The notes beneath the pieces are model-generated. The model was given only the letters and a program-made list of their open reading frames with translations, had not been told where the DNA came from and did no database searches. DNA of 64,000 nt from JALZKA01 sp963717635 (GTDB lineage Bacteria; Actinomycetota; Thermoleophilia; Solirubrobacterales; 70-9), in assembly GCA_963717635.1 (NCBI GenBank), contig OY970347.1, forward strand, positions 1,550,001-1,614,000. Reading direction: 5' to 3'. The first letter of the stretch is position 1. Every line of letters begins with the position of its first letter. Position numbers and translations under genes: made by a program. Positions 37,451 to 45,551 of the stretch are shown here, piece after piece.

Positions 37451-38185
37451 TCACCCGCCGGCGCTCGACGGACCGCGCTTCGGTTTGAGCTCCCTGACCT
37501 CGGCCTCGGCCGCGTCGCCGTCGATCTCCGTCAGGCGGCGCTCGGCCGCGGCGAGCCGGTCGGAGAGGCTGCGGATCGCGTCGGCCACCGGGTCGGGCAG
37601 GTGGATCCAGTCGGCGTCGGGGCCCTCGGGCTTGCGGCCCTCGACCCGGACCGTGTGGCCGGGGTTGCCGACCACGGTCGAGTTCGGCGGTACGTCGGCG
37701 ACGACCACCGTGTTGGCGCCCACCTTCGCGCCATGGCCAACCTCGATCGGGCCCAAGAGCTTCGCGCCGGAGCCAACGGTCACGTCGTCGCCCACGGTCG
37801 GATGGCGCTTGCCGCGGGCGAAGCCGGTTCCGCCGAGGGTGACGCCCTGGTAGAGGGTCACGCGATCGCCGATCTCCGCTGTCTCGCCGATCACGACGCC
37901 CGAGCCGTGGTCGATGAAGAACTCCTGGCCGATGTTGGCCGCCGGATGGATCTCGACTCCGGTGACGGCGCGGGTCGCCGTCGCGATCGTTCGCGGCACG
38001 AGGGGAACCTGAGCCTCATAAAGGGCGTGGGCGACGCGGTGGGCCAGAAGAGCCTGGACACCAGCCCAGCTGGAGAGGATCTCCAGCGTGCCGACGCCCC
38101 GCGCCGCGGGGTCGCGGTCTCGGGCCGAAGTGACGTCGCAGGTGACCTCATGGACGACCTGACGGAGTGTTCCCAAGCCAAGCAT
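37451..38185 (-). CDS. cysE: Serine O-acetyltransferase
   Basis: CysE makes O-acetylserine for cysteine. The 244 residues show an N-terminal helical part and hexapeptide repeats: VTGVEIHPAANIGQEFFIDH followed by GSGVVIGETAEIGDRV, QGVTLGGTGF, KRHPTVGDDVTVGSGAKLLG and a C-terminal extension rich in charged residues. ATG at 38185 overlaps the cysK stop (TGATG). It forms the usual CysE-CysK pair of the cysteine synthase complex. Confidence 0.96.
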   Translation of the reverse strand: MLGLGTLRQVVHEVTCDVTSARDRDPAARGVGTLEILSSWAGVQALLAHRVAHALYEAQVPLVPRTIATATRAVTGVEIHPAANIGQEFFIDHGSGVVIGETAEIGDRVTLYQGVTLGGTGFARGKRHPTVGDDVTVGSGAKLLGPIEVGHGAKVGANTVVVADVPPNSTVVGNPGHTVRVEGRKPEGPDADWIHLPDPVADAIRSLSDRLAAAERRLTEIDGDAAEAEVRELKPKRGPSSAGG

Positions 38186-39141
38186 CAGTCAGCGAAGAAG
38201 GGTAGGGACATGTAGCGCTCGCCTCCGTCGGGGGCGATCGTGACGATCCGCTTGCCCGCCATCTCCGGCCGCGCCGCTACCCGAAGCGCCGCGGCGATCG
38301 CCGCGCCTGCGGAGATCCCAACCATCAACCCGTCGAGCCGGGCGGCGTTCCGCGCGGCGGCAAGAGCATCTTCGTCGCCCACCTGAAGGATCTCGTCGAT
38401 CACCGAGCGGTCGAGCACATCCGGCACGAACCCCGCCCCGATCCCCTGGATCTTGTGCGGGCCCGCGGCGGCGCCGGAGAGCACCGGGGAGCCGGTCGGC
38501 TCGACCGCGATCACCAGCGCCTGGGGCCGGCGCTCCTTCAGCATCCCGCCGACGCCGCTGATCGTGCCGCCCGTGCCCACCCCGCAAACAAACGCGTCGA
38601 TCTCGCCGCCGGTGTCGCGCCAGATCTCCTCGGCGGTCGTGCGCCGGTGGACCTCGGGATTCGCCGGATTCGAGAACTGCTGCGGCATGAAGCCGCGCCG
38701 CTCCCGCTCGATGCGCCGGGCGAGATCGATCGCCTCGCTCATGCCACCCAGCGATGGTGTCTCGTGCACCTCGGCGCCGTAAGCGCGCAACAGCTTGCTG
38801 CGCTCGCGGCTCATCCCCTCGGGGAGCGTCAACACCAGTTCGTAGCCGCGCGCCGCGCAGACCAGCGCCAGGGCGATCCCCGTGTTGCCGCTGGTCGGCT
38901 CGACGATCACCGACTTCCCGCGCTCGATCAGCCCGTCGGCCTCGGCGGCGTCGATCATCGCGACGCCGATCCGGTCCTTGACCGAGCCGCCCGGGTTCAG
39001 GTACTCGAGCTTGACCAGCACCTCGCATTCGACCTTCTCGGCGATCCGGCCCAGGACGACCGTCGGGGTCTCCCCGACAGCCTGCGACGCCTCGTCGGCG
39101 AGCTTCAGGGCGGTAACAGTGGTATCCCCGTCCGGGTTCAC
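38185..39141 (-). CDS. cysK: Cysteine synthase (O-acetylserine sulfhydrylase)
   Basis: CysK is a PLP enzyme replacing the acetyl group of O-acetylserine with sulfide. The 318 residues contain the PLP lysine in EYLNPGGSVKDRIGVAMID, PTSGNTGIALALVCAARGY, GVGTGGTISGVGG and GISAGAAIAAAL. GTG at 39141 is preceded by TACCGT six bases upstream, so the gene appears leaderless with a private promoter. Upstream lies the 19-bp repeat of the rrf2 3' end. Confidence 0.96.
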   Translation of the reverse strand: MNPDGDTTVTALKLADEASQAVGETPTVVLGRIAEKVECEVLVKLEYLNPGGSVKDRIGVAMIDAAEADGLIERGKSVIVEPTSGNTGIALALVCAARGYELVLTLPEGMSRERSKLLRAYGAEVHETPSLGGMSEAIDLARRIERERRGFMPQQFSNPANPEVHRRTTAEEIWRDTGGEIDAFVCGVGTGGTISGVGGMLKERRPQALVIAVEPTGSPVLSGAAAGPHKIQGIGAGFVPDVLDRSVIDEILQVGDEDALAAARNAARLDGLMVGISAGAAIAAALRVAARPEMAGKRIVTIAPDGGERYMSLPFFAD

Positions 39142-39164
39142 GCGCTCACGGTACCGCCGCGCGC

Positions 39165-39183
39165 TGCTCAGATGTAGTACATC
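39165..39183. repeat. Direct repeat copy A (duplicated rrf2 3' end)
   Basis: TGCTCAGATGTAGTACATC is identical to 40538-40556, which encodes the last four residues (MYYI) and the stop of the rrf2 gene. Copy A is not in a gene and lies 24 bases upstream of cysK. The two copies bracket 1354 bases, as at an integration site in the 3' end of a gene. Confidence 0.8.
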
Positions 39184-39417
39184 CCGCGGCGACCCGGACT
39201 CGCTCGCACCCTACGCGGAGAAAGTGGGGCGCCGTGGGATCGTCAGGCAGGGCATTTAAGAAATCGCCAAGGGCTACGTAGACGGCATGGTATGCGTCGG
39301 GGATCAGATCGTCGCCGCCACTGCCAGAGCGTGGCTCAGGGCTTCAACGTTCTCCTGCGACATCACCTACTCCGACAGTCCTGCGGATTTGCGCGCGGAT
39401 GCTTCGTGGCTAAGGCG
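39184..39417. other. Non-coding left part of the inserted segment
   Basis: These 234 bases between copy A and the 3' end of the secreted-protein gene contain no supported gene. A 53-codon plus-strand ORF starting at 39287 lacks a convincing ribosome site and runs into the neighbouring gene's 3' end. Confidence 0.5.
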
Positions 39418-40020
39418 CTACTCCCGGTGCGGGGCGCAAACGGCGTAGACGGTGACGTCGGGGTTGTTGGCGTTGGCCGTGTACGTGTATCCGGCCTTCC
39501 ACGCGTTCGGTGTCTCACCGGCCGCCGGCGCTCGTGCCATTTCGTCGAAGGGCGGATTGGTGTCCACGAACGTGACGGCAGGGCCGTCCAGCTTGAGCAC
39601 GTAGTTGGTCCCGAACCCCGCAGCAATACTGAAGGCCCCGCCGCCGGTCTCCGACCAGCCCCCGGATACGAGCCGCTCGTCGTCTTGGCACTTCGCGAAC
39701 GGGTCAGCGGCGCCAGAGCCGGAGGTGAGGCCTGGCTGGGTTCGGGTGCGAACGACCACCGGCGCGCCCAGGAACTGGGTCGCGTCGTTGCCATTGAGCG
39801 CATCGGCGTCCGGAACCGCGCCAAGGCTGGACTCCTTGATGTCGCGTCCCTTCAAACCGTCGTTTTTGACGTCAGGCGACTTCACCTGACTGTTGACGAT
39901 GTGCTTCGAGCGCACGCTGTTGCGGTCAAGCGCATAAGCCGTCCCCATCCCCAGCGCGAAAAACAGCGCGACGTAGGCGACGACATTCCCCCGGAAATGC
40001 TTAACGATCCTCGTAGCCAC
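39418..40020 (-). CDS. Secreted/anchored protein with Thermoleophilia-type repeat N-terminus
   Basis: A 200-residue protein with an N-terminal hydrophobic segment (VVAYVALFFALGMGTAYA) that serves as signal or anchor. It is followed by short repeats of the form S-K-HIVNSQVKSPDVKNDGLKGRDI, ending KESSLG. Proteins with this signal and N/S-x-V-K-x-x-D/S repeats are numerous in Solirubrobacterales-like genomes; the function is unknown. The C-terminal part is a beta-rich domain of unknown type with two Cys. GTG at 40020 has AGGAG upstream. It is the only convincing gene inside the segment between the two rrf2 3'-end copies. Confidence 0.78.
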   Translation of the reverse strand: MATRIVKHFRGNVVAYVALFFALGMGTAYALDRNSVRSKHIVNSQVKSPDVKNDGLKGRDIKESSLGAVPDADALNGNDATQFLGAPVVVRTRTQPGLTSGSGAADPFAKCQDDERLVSGGWSETGGGAFSIAAGFGTNYVLKLDGPAVTFVDTNPPFDEMARAPAAGETPNAWKAGYTYTANANNPDVTVYAVCAPHRE

Positions 40021-40540
40021 GACGGGCTCCTCTCCCCAAGTGGCGCATCCGAGCGCCGATCCCAGCAGCCGTGCTCAAGCGAGACTACTCCTCTCAGGTG
40101 GCGTGTCTACCTCCGGCTCGGTTCCGGTCCCCTTGCAGCGAGGGCACGGCTCCGGGCGACCGCCTGTGTCGGCCAAGCGCCGCTTGCCGCTTCCCCCACA
40201 GGGCGGTACAGAGCGGGCCTGGTGGTGAATGGCGGCGAACCATCGTGGGGACGAACGTACACGAACGCACGTTCGTCCCCGCGTCAATCCTCGGGTGCCG
40301 GTTCCGAGGGTCGTGGCGGCGGCGGATTCGGCCGCGCCTTCTGTCCATGTTCGCGGCCGGCCCCCCGCTGTCGCGCTGCTCCCGCTCGCATGAAGCCATC
40401 GGGCTATCCGCTCGGCGCGGACGGGCCGTTTTTGTGGCACACGCGGGACACAACTGCGCCCCACCGAGCGGCTTCAAGCGGTCGTCAGCGGTTGGTTCTC
40501 GCTTAGGCAAGCAAGACTTCGCTTTCTGAAGCCTTGGTGC
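40021..40540. other. 520-base region without a supported gene
   Basis: Open frames here are long only because of high GC. None has a convincing start, signal or known motif, and the longest minus-strand ones run through a large inverted repeat at 40244-40283. The stretch PCPRCKGTG on the minus strand looks like a zinc-knuckle fragment but has no context. It may be decayed coding sequence or regulatory DNA. Confidence 0.5.
40244..40283. terminator. Large inverted repeat inside the inserted segment
   Basis: GGGGACGAACGT (40247-40258) and ACGTTCGTCCCC (40269-40280) pair perfectly over 12 bp around a 10-base loop and extend to 15 bp with one G-T pair. It may be a terminator or a recombination remnant. 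Confidence 0.5.
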
Positions 40541-40556
40541 TCAGATGTAGTACATC
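40538..40556. repeat. Direct repeat copy B (3' end of rrf2)
   Basis: This 19-bp copy contains the last four codons and TGA of the rrf2 gene plus three following bases, and is identical to copy A at 39165-39183. Confidence 0.8.
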
Positions 40557-40942
40557 TGCGAGCCGGCCTCGTCGGCCTCGCGGCGGGCGATGTCGGCGAT
40601 CGTGGTCGAGCGGAACACCTCGCGGAGGGACTCGACGCCCTCGGCCCAGATCCCGCCGGCCTCCTTGCCCTCCTCCCCGACCTTGCCGTCGAGGACCTGG
40701 ACGACCTCGAGGACGGTGATCTCTTCCGGCGGCCGGGCCAGCGTGTAGCCGCCCTTGACACCGCGCTGGCTGTTCAGGAGGCCGCCCCTGCGCAGGGTCG
40801 AGAAGAGCTGTTCGAGGAACTGGACCGGCATCGCTCGGCGCTCCGCAATCTGTGCGATCGGGACCGGCCCGCCGTCGCCCGAGCGGGCGAGCTCGGCCAT
40901 CGCTACCACCGCGTAGCGGGACTTCGAGGTCACCGAGATCAT
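40541..40942 (-). CDS. Rrf2-family regulator without cysteines (CymR-like)
   Basis: A 133-residue Rrf2 protein: KSRYAVVAMAELARSGDGGP, the winged helix with IAERRAMPVQFLEQLFSTLR and the wing RRGGLLNSQRGVKGGYTLAR. It has no cysteine at all, so it cannot hold the Fe-S cluster of IscR/NsrR; this fits the CymR type that senses O-acetylserine with CysK. In many genomes this gene directly precedes cysK-cysE; here 1.35 kb separates them. ATG at 40942 has a TTGTTT/TACAAA promoter (16-base spacer) ending seven bases upstream. Confidence 0.88.
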   Translation of the reverse strand: MISVTSKSRYAVVAMAELARSGDGGPVPIAQIAERRAMPVQFLEQLFSTLRRGGLLNSQRGVKGGYTLARPPEEITVLEVVQVLDGKVGEEGKEAGGIWAEGVESLREVFRSTTIADIARREADEAGSQMYYI

Positions 40943-40970
40943 CGAAGAGTTTGTACAGGATGACCCGGCC

Positions 40971-40997
40971 CAAACAAAAACCTCGCTCCTAGCGAGG
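40971..40997 (-). terminator. Intrinsic terminator upstream of rrf2
   Basis: On the minus strand CCTCGCT-AGG-AGCGAGG forms a 7-bp hairpin followed by TTTTTGTTT. It would stop transcripts entering rrf2 from the right. The same T-run supplies the -35 box of the rrf2 promoter. Confidence 0.75.
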
Positions 40998-41101
40998 GAG
41001 CGAGTCAGCGGTGGACCCGGCCTGGCTAGGATGGCCGAACCGGCCAGTCAGGCCGGTGTTTGTCTCGGGGATGCGATCGCAGGAGAAGGGCCAGTGGTTT
41101 C

Positions 41102-41713
41102 GTGAGTGAGGATCGACGTTGTCTCGTCGTTGACGCGCACCCGGTGGTACGGATCGGCGTGCGCGGGCTGCTCGACGGCCGCTACGACGTCGAGGAGGCG
41201 TCGGATCTGCGCGGCGCGATGGACGCCGTAACCGAGACCGGCAGCTTCGACGTCGTGGTGGTCGAGCTGGACGGCCGCGACCGTCCCCGAGGTGAGAACG
41301 GTGGCGCTTCGATCATCCGGGCGCTGCGCAGGTCGATGCCCGGCACCGGAATCGTTGCCCTCGCTCGCCGGGCCGAGCGGCATGCCGTGACCACCGCGCT
41401 CGACGCCGGCGCCTCCGCCTACGTCGCAAAGAGCTCGCCGCCCGAGGCGCTGGAGAGCGCGATCGATGCCGCGGCGGACTCGACCGAGTTCGTCGACCCC
41501 GCCACCAACGGCGGCGGCTCGCCGCTCACCCGGCGCCAGCGCGAGGTCCTGCAACTGCTCGCCGACGGGCTCGAGACCGGCGGGGTCGCGCAGAGACTCG
41601 GGATCAGCACCGAAACGATCCGCACGCACACCAAGGCAACGATCAGGCGCCTTAAGGCCAGCGACCGCGCCCACGCTGTCGCGATTGCGCTGCGCTCCGG
41701 CGTGATCGATTAA
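41102..41713 (+). CDS. NarL/LuxR-type response regulator
   Basis: A 203-residue two-domain regulator. The receiver starts CLVVDAHPVVRIGVRGLLDG (Asp11) and has a probable phospho-acceptor Asp57 in VVVVELDGRD, an unusual surrounding; the K is in AYVAKSS. The C-terminal LuxR helix-turn-helix reads LTRRQREVLQLLADGLETGG, then VAQRLGISTETIRTHT. No histidine kinase is adjacent, so it is an orphan. GTG at 41102 is chosen; AGGAG lies rather far upstream. A 7-bp hairpin at 41039-41057 lies in its 5' region. Confidence 0.88.
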   Translation: MSEDRRCLVVDAHPVVRIGVRGLLDGRYDVEEASDLRGAMDAVTETGSFDVVVVELDGRDRPRGENGGASIIRALRRSMPGTGIVALARRAERHAVTTALDAGASAYVAKSSPPEALESAIDAAADSTEFVDPATNGGGSPLTRRQREVLQLLADGLETGGVAQRLGISTETIRTHTKATIRRLKASDRAHAVAIALRSGVID

Positions 41714-41724
41714 GCAGTGGCGCT

Positions 41725-42789
41725 TTAGATCCAACCGCGGTCAGTCGCGATCAGCACCGCCTGCGCCCGATCCACTGCCCCGATCTTCTTGTACACGTTG
41801 TGCAGATGGGTGCGGACAGTGCTGACGGAGAGCGAAAGCTCCTGCGCGATCTGCTTGTAGACCTTCCCCTCGGCAAGGCCGCGAAGAGCATCGAGCTCGC
41901 GCGCCGACAGCGGCGAGGGCTGGGTCGCCCGCGGGCGCATCTCGGAGTGCGGGTACTCGAAGATCAGCTTTCGCAGGCCCCCCTCGTCGATCGAGAGCCG
42001 GGCGGCGGCGGCGCACAGCGCGTCGCCGGCGATCCTGGAGCCGGCCGCTTGATGAACGATCAGGTCAGACAGCCCGACGGCCGCGGCCAGGCTGTCGGCG
42101 TCCGGAGCGTGATGCCGCTCCACGGCGGTTGCGATCGTCGCCGGCAGACCCCAGCGCCGCACCAATACGGCGCCGACCAGGGCGTGGTCGATGCCCAGCT
42201 CGCGCCGCTCGCGCCATAGCCGCTCGTCCGGATCCTCTGCACCCTCGGAGCCCGCTCCGAACTCCTGGCCGTGGAGCTCGCCCAGGACTAGCCGGCCGAC
42301 GTCGTGGAGCAATGCCGCGACGGCAAGCTCGTCGCGCGGTCCGATCCGCGCCATCTCACCGACGCGATCGGCGGCGGTCCGGACGGCCACCGCATGCCTG
42401 CGAAAACGCTCGAACCGGTCCGATCCGGAGCCGGGCGGGCCGAGGAGGTCATAGGTCTCGACGCGGGTCGCGATCGCCGCAACGCGCGCCGCGGTTAGCG
42501 ACTCGACGGCCTCGAGGACGCTGCCGGTCCGGCCGCGCGGCCCGTTGCCGTTGTTCGCCGCCTGCATGACGGCGATCGCCAGGGCGGCGTCGGCTTCGAC
42601 GGCCTCGGCGATCTCGCCGCTGGAAGAGGTCTTCCCCGCGGCAAGAGCCAATAGCCTCCCCCGTGCCTCCGCCAGGGCAGGCACGCTGGAGATCGCGTCG
42701 AACGCGGCCGCCAGCCGCCGCCCGCCGGCGCCGCCCGGACGCGCCGCCGTTGCCCCACCAGGGCGCACGCCTGTGCTCGCATCGCTCAT
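41725..42789 (-). CDS. HDOD-domain protein fused to a LuxR helix-turn-helix
   Basis: Residues about 25-260 form an HDOD domain (VPALAEARGRLLALAAGKTS, VMQAANNGNGPRG, and HD-like motifs LLHDVGRLVLGEL, DHALVGAVLVRRWGLP and ERHHAPD). Residues about 290-355 form a LuxR helix-turn-helix (LSARELDALRGLAEGKVYKQ, ISLSVSTVRTHL-like). HDOD proteins usually signal without catalysis; direct fusion to DNA binding makes a one-component regulator. ATG at 42789 is chosen. The stop lies 11 bases from the convergent response regulator. Confidence 0.88.
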   Translation of the reverse strand: MSDASTGVRPGGATAARPGGAGGRRLAAAFDAISSVPALAEARGRLLALAAGKTSSSGEIAEAVEADAALAIAVMQAANNGNGPRGRTGSVLEAVESLTAARVAAIATRVETYDLLGPPGSGSDRFERFRRHAVAVRTAADRVGEMARIGPRDELAVAALLHDVGRLVLGELHGQEFGAGSEGAEDPDERLWRERRELGIDHALVGAVLVRRWGLPATIATAVERHHAPDADSLAAAVGLSDLIVHQAAGSRIAGDALCAAAARLSIDEGGLRKLIFEYPHSEMRPRATQPSPLSARELDALRGLAEGKVYKQIAQELSLSVSTVRTHLHNVYKKIGAVDRAQAVLIATDRGWI

Positions 42790-42870
42790 CAATTCACCAT
42801 CGTCAGCCAGAGCGCACGAGGCTGCGCCTGCGAGCGCTCACCCATACATCGGCAGATCCGGTGCCTGGAT

Positions 42871-44250
42871 TTAGTTTGGTGCTTCGCTGAGCGCCGCGTC
42901 GAGCCGGGCGACTGTCCGGTCGCGGCCGAGCACAGCGATCGAATCGAAGATCCCCGGTGACACGGTCGTGCCGGTGATCGCCACCCGAATTGCCTGATAG
43001 AGCTGCTTCGGCTTGACGCCAGATCGCTCGAGCAGCCCCGTCAGCTCGCGCTCGATCCCCGCCGGCTCGAAGGGATCGCAGGCCGCCAGCAGCTCGCGCG
43101 CGTCGCGGAGGAGCGGCATCGCGTCGGGCGTCAGGAACTTCGCCCGTGCCTGCTCGTCGTCGACGGGCGGCTCGAACATGAAGCGAACCAGGGGCCAGAC
43201 CTCGTCCAGGGTCTGGGCCTTGTCCTGGGCGATCGCGCAAGCGGCACGGAGACGGTCCTCGTCGGCCGCCACCCGGACGCCGGATCGGGCGAGGTGCCCG
43301 GCCACGGCCTCGACATACTCCTCGAGCGGCAGCTCGCGCATGTGGCGCCCGTTGACCCAGCGCAGCTTGCGCTCGTCGAAGACCGCCGACGCCTTTCCGA
43401 CCCGGGCCAGGTCGAACCGCTCAACGAGCTCCGCGGTGCTCATCAGGGTCGTGTCGTCATCGGTACCCCAGCCCAGCAGCGCCAGGTAGTTGCGGACCGC
43501 GGCCGGCAGGAAGCCCGCGTCGCGCAGTTCCTGCACGGATGCGGCGCCATGGCGCTTCGAGAGCTTCTTGCCGTCCGGCCCGTGCAGGAGGGGAAGGTGC
43601 ACATATCGCGGCGGCGCGACGCCGAGCGCGGCGAGGACCAGGACCTGCTTCGGGGCGTTCGAGAGGTGGTCGTCGCCGCGGATCACGTCGGTGATGCCCA
43701 TCTCGGCGTCGTCGACCGCAACCGCGAGGTTGTAGAGCGGCGTGCCGTCGCCACGGGCGATCACGAAATCGTCCTGGGCGGCACTCGGGAACTCGACGGC
43801 CCCGCGGAGCAGGTCGTCGACGCGGGTGGCGCCTGCGTCCGGCACCCGCAGCCGGATCGCCGCCCCGGGCTCGTCGCGCGACTCGCCGCGATAGCCGCGG
43901 TTCGAGTGCACAGCCTTCCAAGCCTTGACGTCGTCGCCGGTGGACGGGTCCGGATAGGCGTGGCCCGACTCGATCAGCCGCGCGATCGCCTCGGTGTGCC
44001 GACGACGGCGCTCGAACTGACTCACGGGCTCGCCATCCCAGTCCAGGCCCAGCCAGCGCAGGGCGTCGAGGATCTGCTCGACGTTCTCGGGGATCGAGCG
44101 CGCACGGTCCGTGTCCTCGATTCTCAGGACCATCCGCCCGTCCGAGCCGCGCGCCGCAAGCCAGTTGTAGAGTGCCGTCCGCGCGCCGCCGATGTGGAGG
44201 GCACCGGTCGGAGAGGGCGCGAATCGGACTACTTTGGGATCGGAGCTCAC
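42871..44250 (-). CDS. gltX: Glutamyl-tRNA synthetase
   Basis: GltX charges tRNA-Glu and, with GatCAB present, probably also tRNA-Gln. The 459 residues have the HIGH-type motif RFAPSPTGALHIGGARTALY, LRIEDTDRARS, VIRGDDHLSNAPKQVLVL and the KMSKS-type motif GKKLSKRHGAASV. GTG at 44250 abuts the GTG of the divergent nfo with no base between; an ATG at 44268 would overlap nfo by 18 bases. Neither has a strong ribosome site. Confidence 0.96.
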   Translation of the reverse strand: MSSDPKVVRFAPSPTGALHIGGARTALYNWLAARGSDGRMVLRIEDTDRARSIPENVEQILDALRWLGLDWDGEPVSQFERRRRHTEAIARLIESGHAYPDPSTGDDVKAWKAVHSNRGYRGESRDEPGAAIRLRVPDAGATRVDDLLRGAVEFPSAAQDDFVIARGDGTPLYNLAVAVDDAEMGITDVIRGDDHLSNAPKQVLVLAALGVAPPRYVHLPLLHGPDGKKLSKRHGAASVQELRDAGFLPAAVRNYLALLGWGTDDDTTLMSTAELVERFDLARVGKASAVFDERKLRWVNGRHMRELPLEEYVEAVAGHLARSGVRVAADEDRLRAACAIAQDKAQTLDEVWPLVRFMFEPPVDDEQARAKFLTPDAMPLLRDARELLAACDPFEPAGIERELTGLLERSGVKPKQLYQAIRVAITGTTVSPGIFDSIAVLGRDRTVARLDAALSEAPN

Positions 44251-44253
44251 GTG
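44248..44253. promoter_or_regulatory. CACGTG: abutting divergent start codons of gltX and nfo
   Basis: The palindrome CACGTG contains the minus-strand GTG of gltX and the plus-strand GTG of nfo back to back. Each promoter must then lie inside the other's coding sequence. A candidate nfo -10 TACTTT is at 44230-44235, with GGAG just before the start. Confidence 0.5.
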
Positions 44254-45117
44254 CTGGTCGGGGCGCATGTTTCCATAGCGGGCGGGTTGCTCAATGCGGT
44301 CGAGCGCGGCGTCGAGCGCGAATGCGACGCGATCCAGATCTTCCACCAGAGCTCACGCGCCTGGCGTCCGACCCGATACTCCGACGATGACGTCGCGGCG
44401 TTTCGGGAGGCGGTCGCGAAGTCGCGGATCGAGTCCGTGGTGATCCACGCGGTCTACCTGATCAACTGCGCATCGTTGGAGGACGAGATCCGTGGCAAGT
44501 CGCTGGCGGCCCTCAAGGGAGCGCTCGCGCTCGGCGACCGGCTCGGGGCCGACGGGGTCGTCCTGCACCCCGGTTCGCAGAAGGGCCGCGACTACGAGGA
44601 GTGCATGCGAGCGGTCGGCGCCGCGCTCCGCGAGTCCCTGGCGGAAACGGACCATTGCCCGATCCTGCTCGAGGACACCGCTGGCGCGGGCGGCACCCTC
44701 GGCCGCGACGTCGACGAGCTCGCCCGCCTGATCGAACTCGGGGGCGAGGGCGAGCGACTCGGCCTGTGCCTCGACTCCTGCCACCTCGTGGCGTCCGGAT
44801 TCGAGGTCCGGCGCGTCGGTGCTCTGGCAGCCGTCCTTGAGGAGTTCGATTCGAAGATCGGCCTCGACCGCCTCCAAGCGCTTCACGTCAACGATTCCAA
44901 GATGCCGCTCGGTTCGAACCGGGACCGTCATGCCACCCTGGGCGACGGCGAGCTCGGCAAGGGCGGCCTGCGGGTGTTTCTCTCGGAACCGCGATTCGAG
45001 GGCCTACCGGCCCTGCTCGAAACAGGCGTCGACGGACCGCCTGACCGCGACCAGGTGGGAATCGCAAAACGCCTGCGGCGCGAAGGGCTCGCGAACCGCA
45101 GGCGTAGGGCTCAGTAA
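44251..45117 (+). CDS. nfo: Endonuclease IV (AP endonuclease)
   Basis: Nfo cuts DNA at abasic sites. The 288-residue TIM barrel has the zinc-ligand segments: VGAHVSIAGGLLNAVERG, VVLHPGSQKGRDYEECM, ILLEDTAGAGGTLGRDVDEL, LCLDSCHLVASGFEV, LHVNDSKMPLGSNRDRHATL and GDGELGKGGL. GTG at 44251 is the only start giving the conserved N-terminus without extending into gltX. A 9-bp hairpin follows the stop. Confidence 0.95.
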   Translation: MLVGAHVSIAGGLLNAVERGVERECDAIQIFHQSSRAWRPTRYSDDDVAAFREAVAKSRIESVVIHAVYLINCASLEDEIRGKSLAALKGALALGDRLGADGVVLHPGSQKGRDYEECMRAVGAALRESLAETDHCPILLEDTAGAGGTLGRDVDELARLIELGGEGERLGLCLDSCHLVASGFEVRRVGALAAVLEEFDSKIGLDRLQALHVNDSKMPLGSNRDRHATLGDGELGKGGLRVFLSEPRFEGLPALLETGVDGPPDRDQVGIAKRLRREGLANRRRRAQ

Positions 45118-45125
45118 GTAAAGGC

Positions 45126-45155
45126 CACCGCGCCAGCCCCCGGACCGGCGCGGTG
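45126..45155. terminator. Convergent hairpin after nfo
   Basis: CACCGCGCC and GGCGCGGTG form a 9-bp stem around 12 bases between nfo and the convergent LPFTG gene. It is followed by a C-run, not a U-tract. Confidence 0.6.
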
Positions 45156-45174
45156 TCCCCCCGTGCGATACGTC

Positions 45175-45495
45175 TTAGGGCTGGTCTTGCGGCCGGTTCG
45201 ACACCGCGCGCTGAAGCGCCAGGCCAAGCCCGGTCACGGCGAGCGCGACGCCCAGCATGGCGATCACGTCGAAGCCCGTGAAGGGCAGCGGGCCGACCGG
45301 ATCGGTGAGGCCGCTTCCATCATCATTGGCGCCGGTCGAGGTGTCGACCTTGACCACTGGGCTCTTGTACTGGTCTGATGTTGGGTCCGACCCTTCGATC
45401 GACTGAGCGCCAGCGGCAGCCGGCATTCCGATGCCGATCGCCGCCACTGCCATCAGTCCGACGACGGTCGTCCGAAGCCTGCGGTTTCTATTCAC
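45175..45495 (-). CDS. LPFTG-motif surface protein (small)
   Basis: A 106-residue secreted protein: basic N-terminus, signal helix VVGLMAVAAIGIGMPAAAGA, a short mature region SIEGSDPTSDQYKSPVVKVD, then LPFTGFD, a hydrophobic helix and the tail QRAVSNRPQDQP. LPxTG plus helix plus a partly basic tail is a sortase sorting signal, though the tail has only two arginines. The motif PTSDQY recurs in two other proteins of this window. GTG at 45495 has GGAGG ten bases upstream. The heptamer array lies 57 bases upstream. Confidence 0.82.
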   Translation of the reverse strand: MNRNRRLRTTVVGLMAVAAIGIGMPAAAGAQSIEGSDPTSDQYKSPVVKVDTSTGANDDGSGLTDPVGPLPFTGFDVIAMLGVALAVTGLGLALQRAVSNRPQDQP

Positions 45496-45551
45496 GATGG
45501 GTGTTCCTCCCCGTTTAAAGATCACGACGCTGATCAACTTAGATCCGAGGC

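Noticed and set aside
39287..39448. 53-codon plus-strand ORF inside the inserted segment
   Set aside because: No ribosome site or motif, and its end overlaps the 3' end of a better-supported gene.
40075..40510. Two minus-strand open frames, one with PCPRCKGTG
   Set aside because: No convincing start or family match, and both run through the large inverted repeat at 40244-40283.
41021..41101. Possible riboswitch before the orphan response regulator (two adjacent hairpins)
   Set aside because: The hairpins match no riboswitch consensus I can recall and the region is short.
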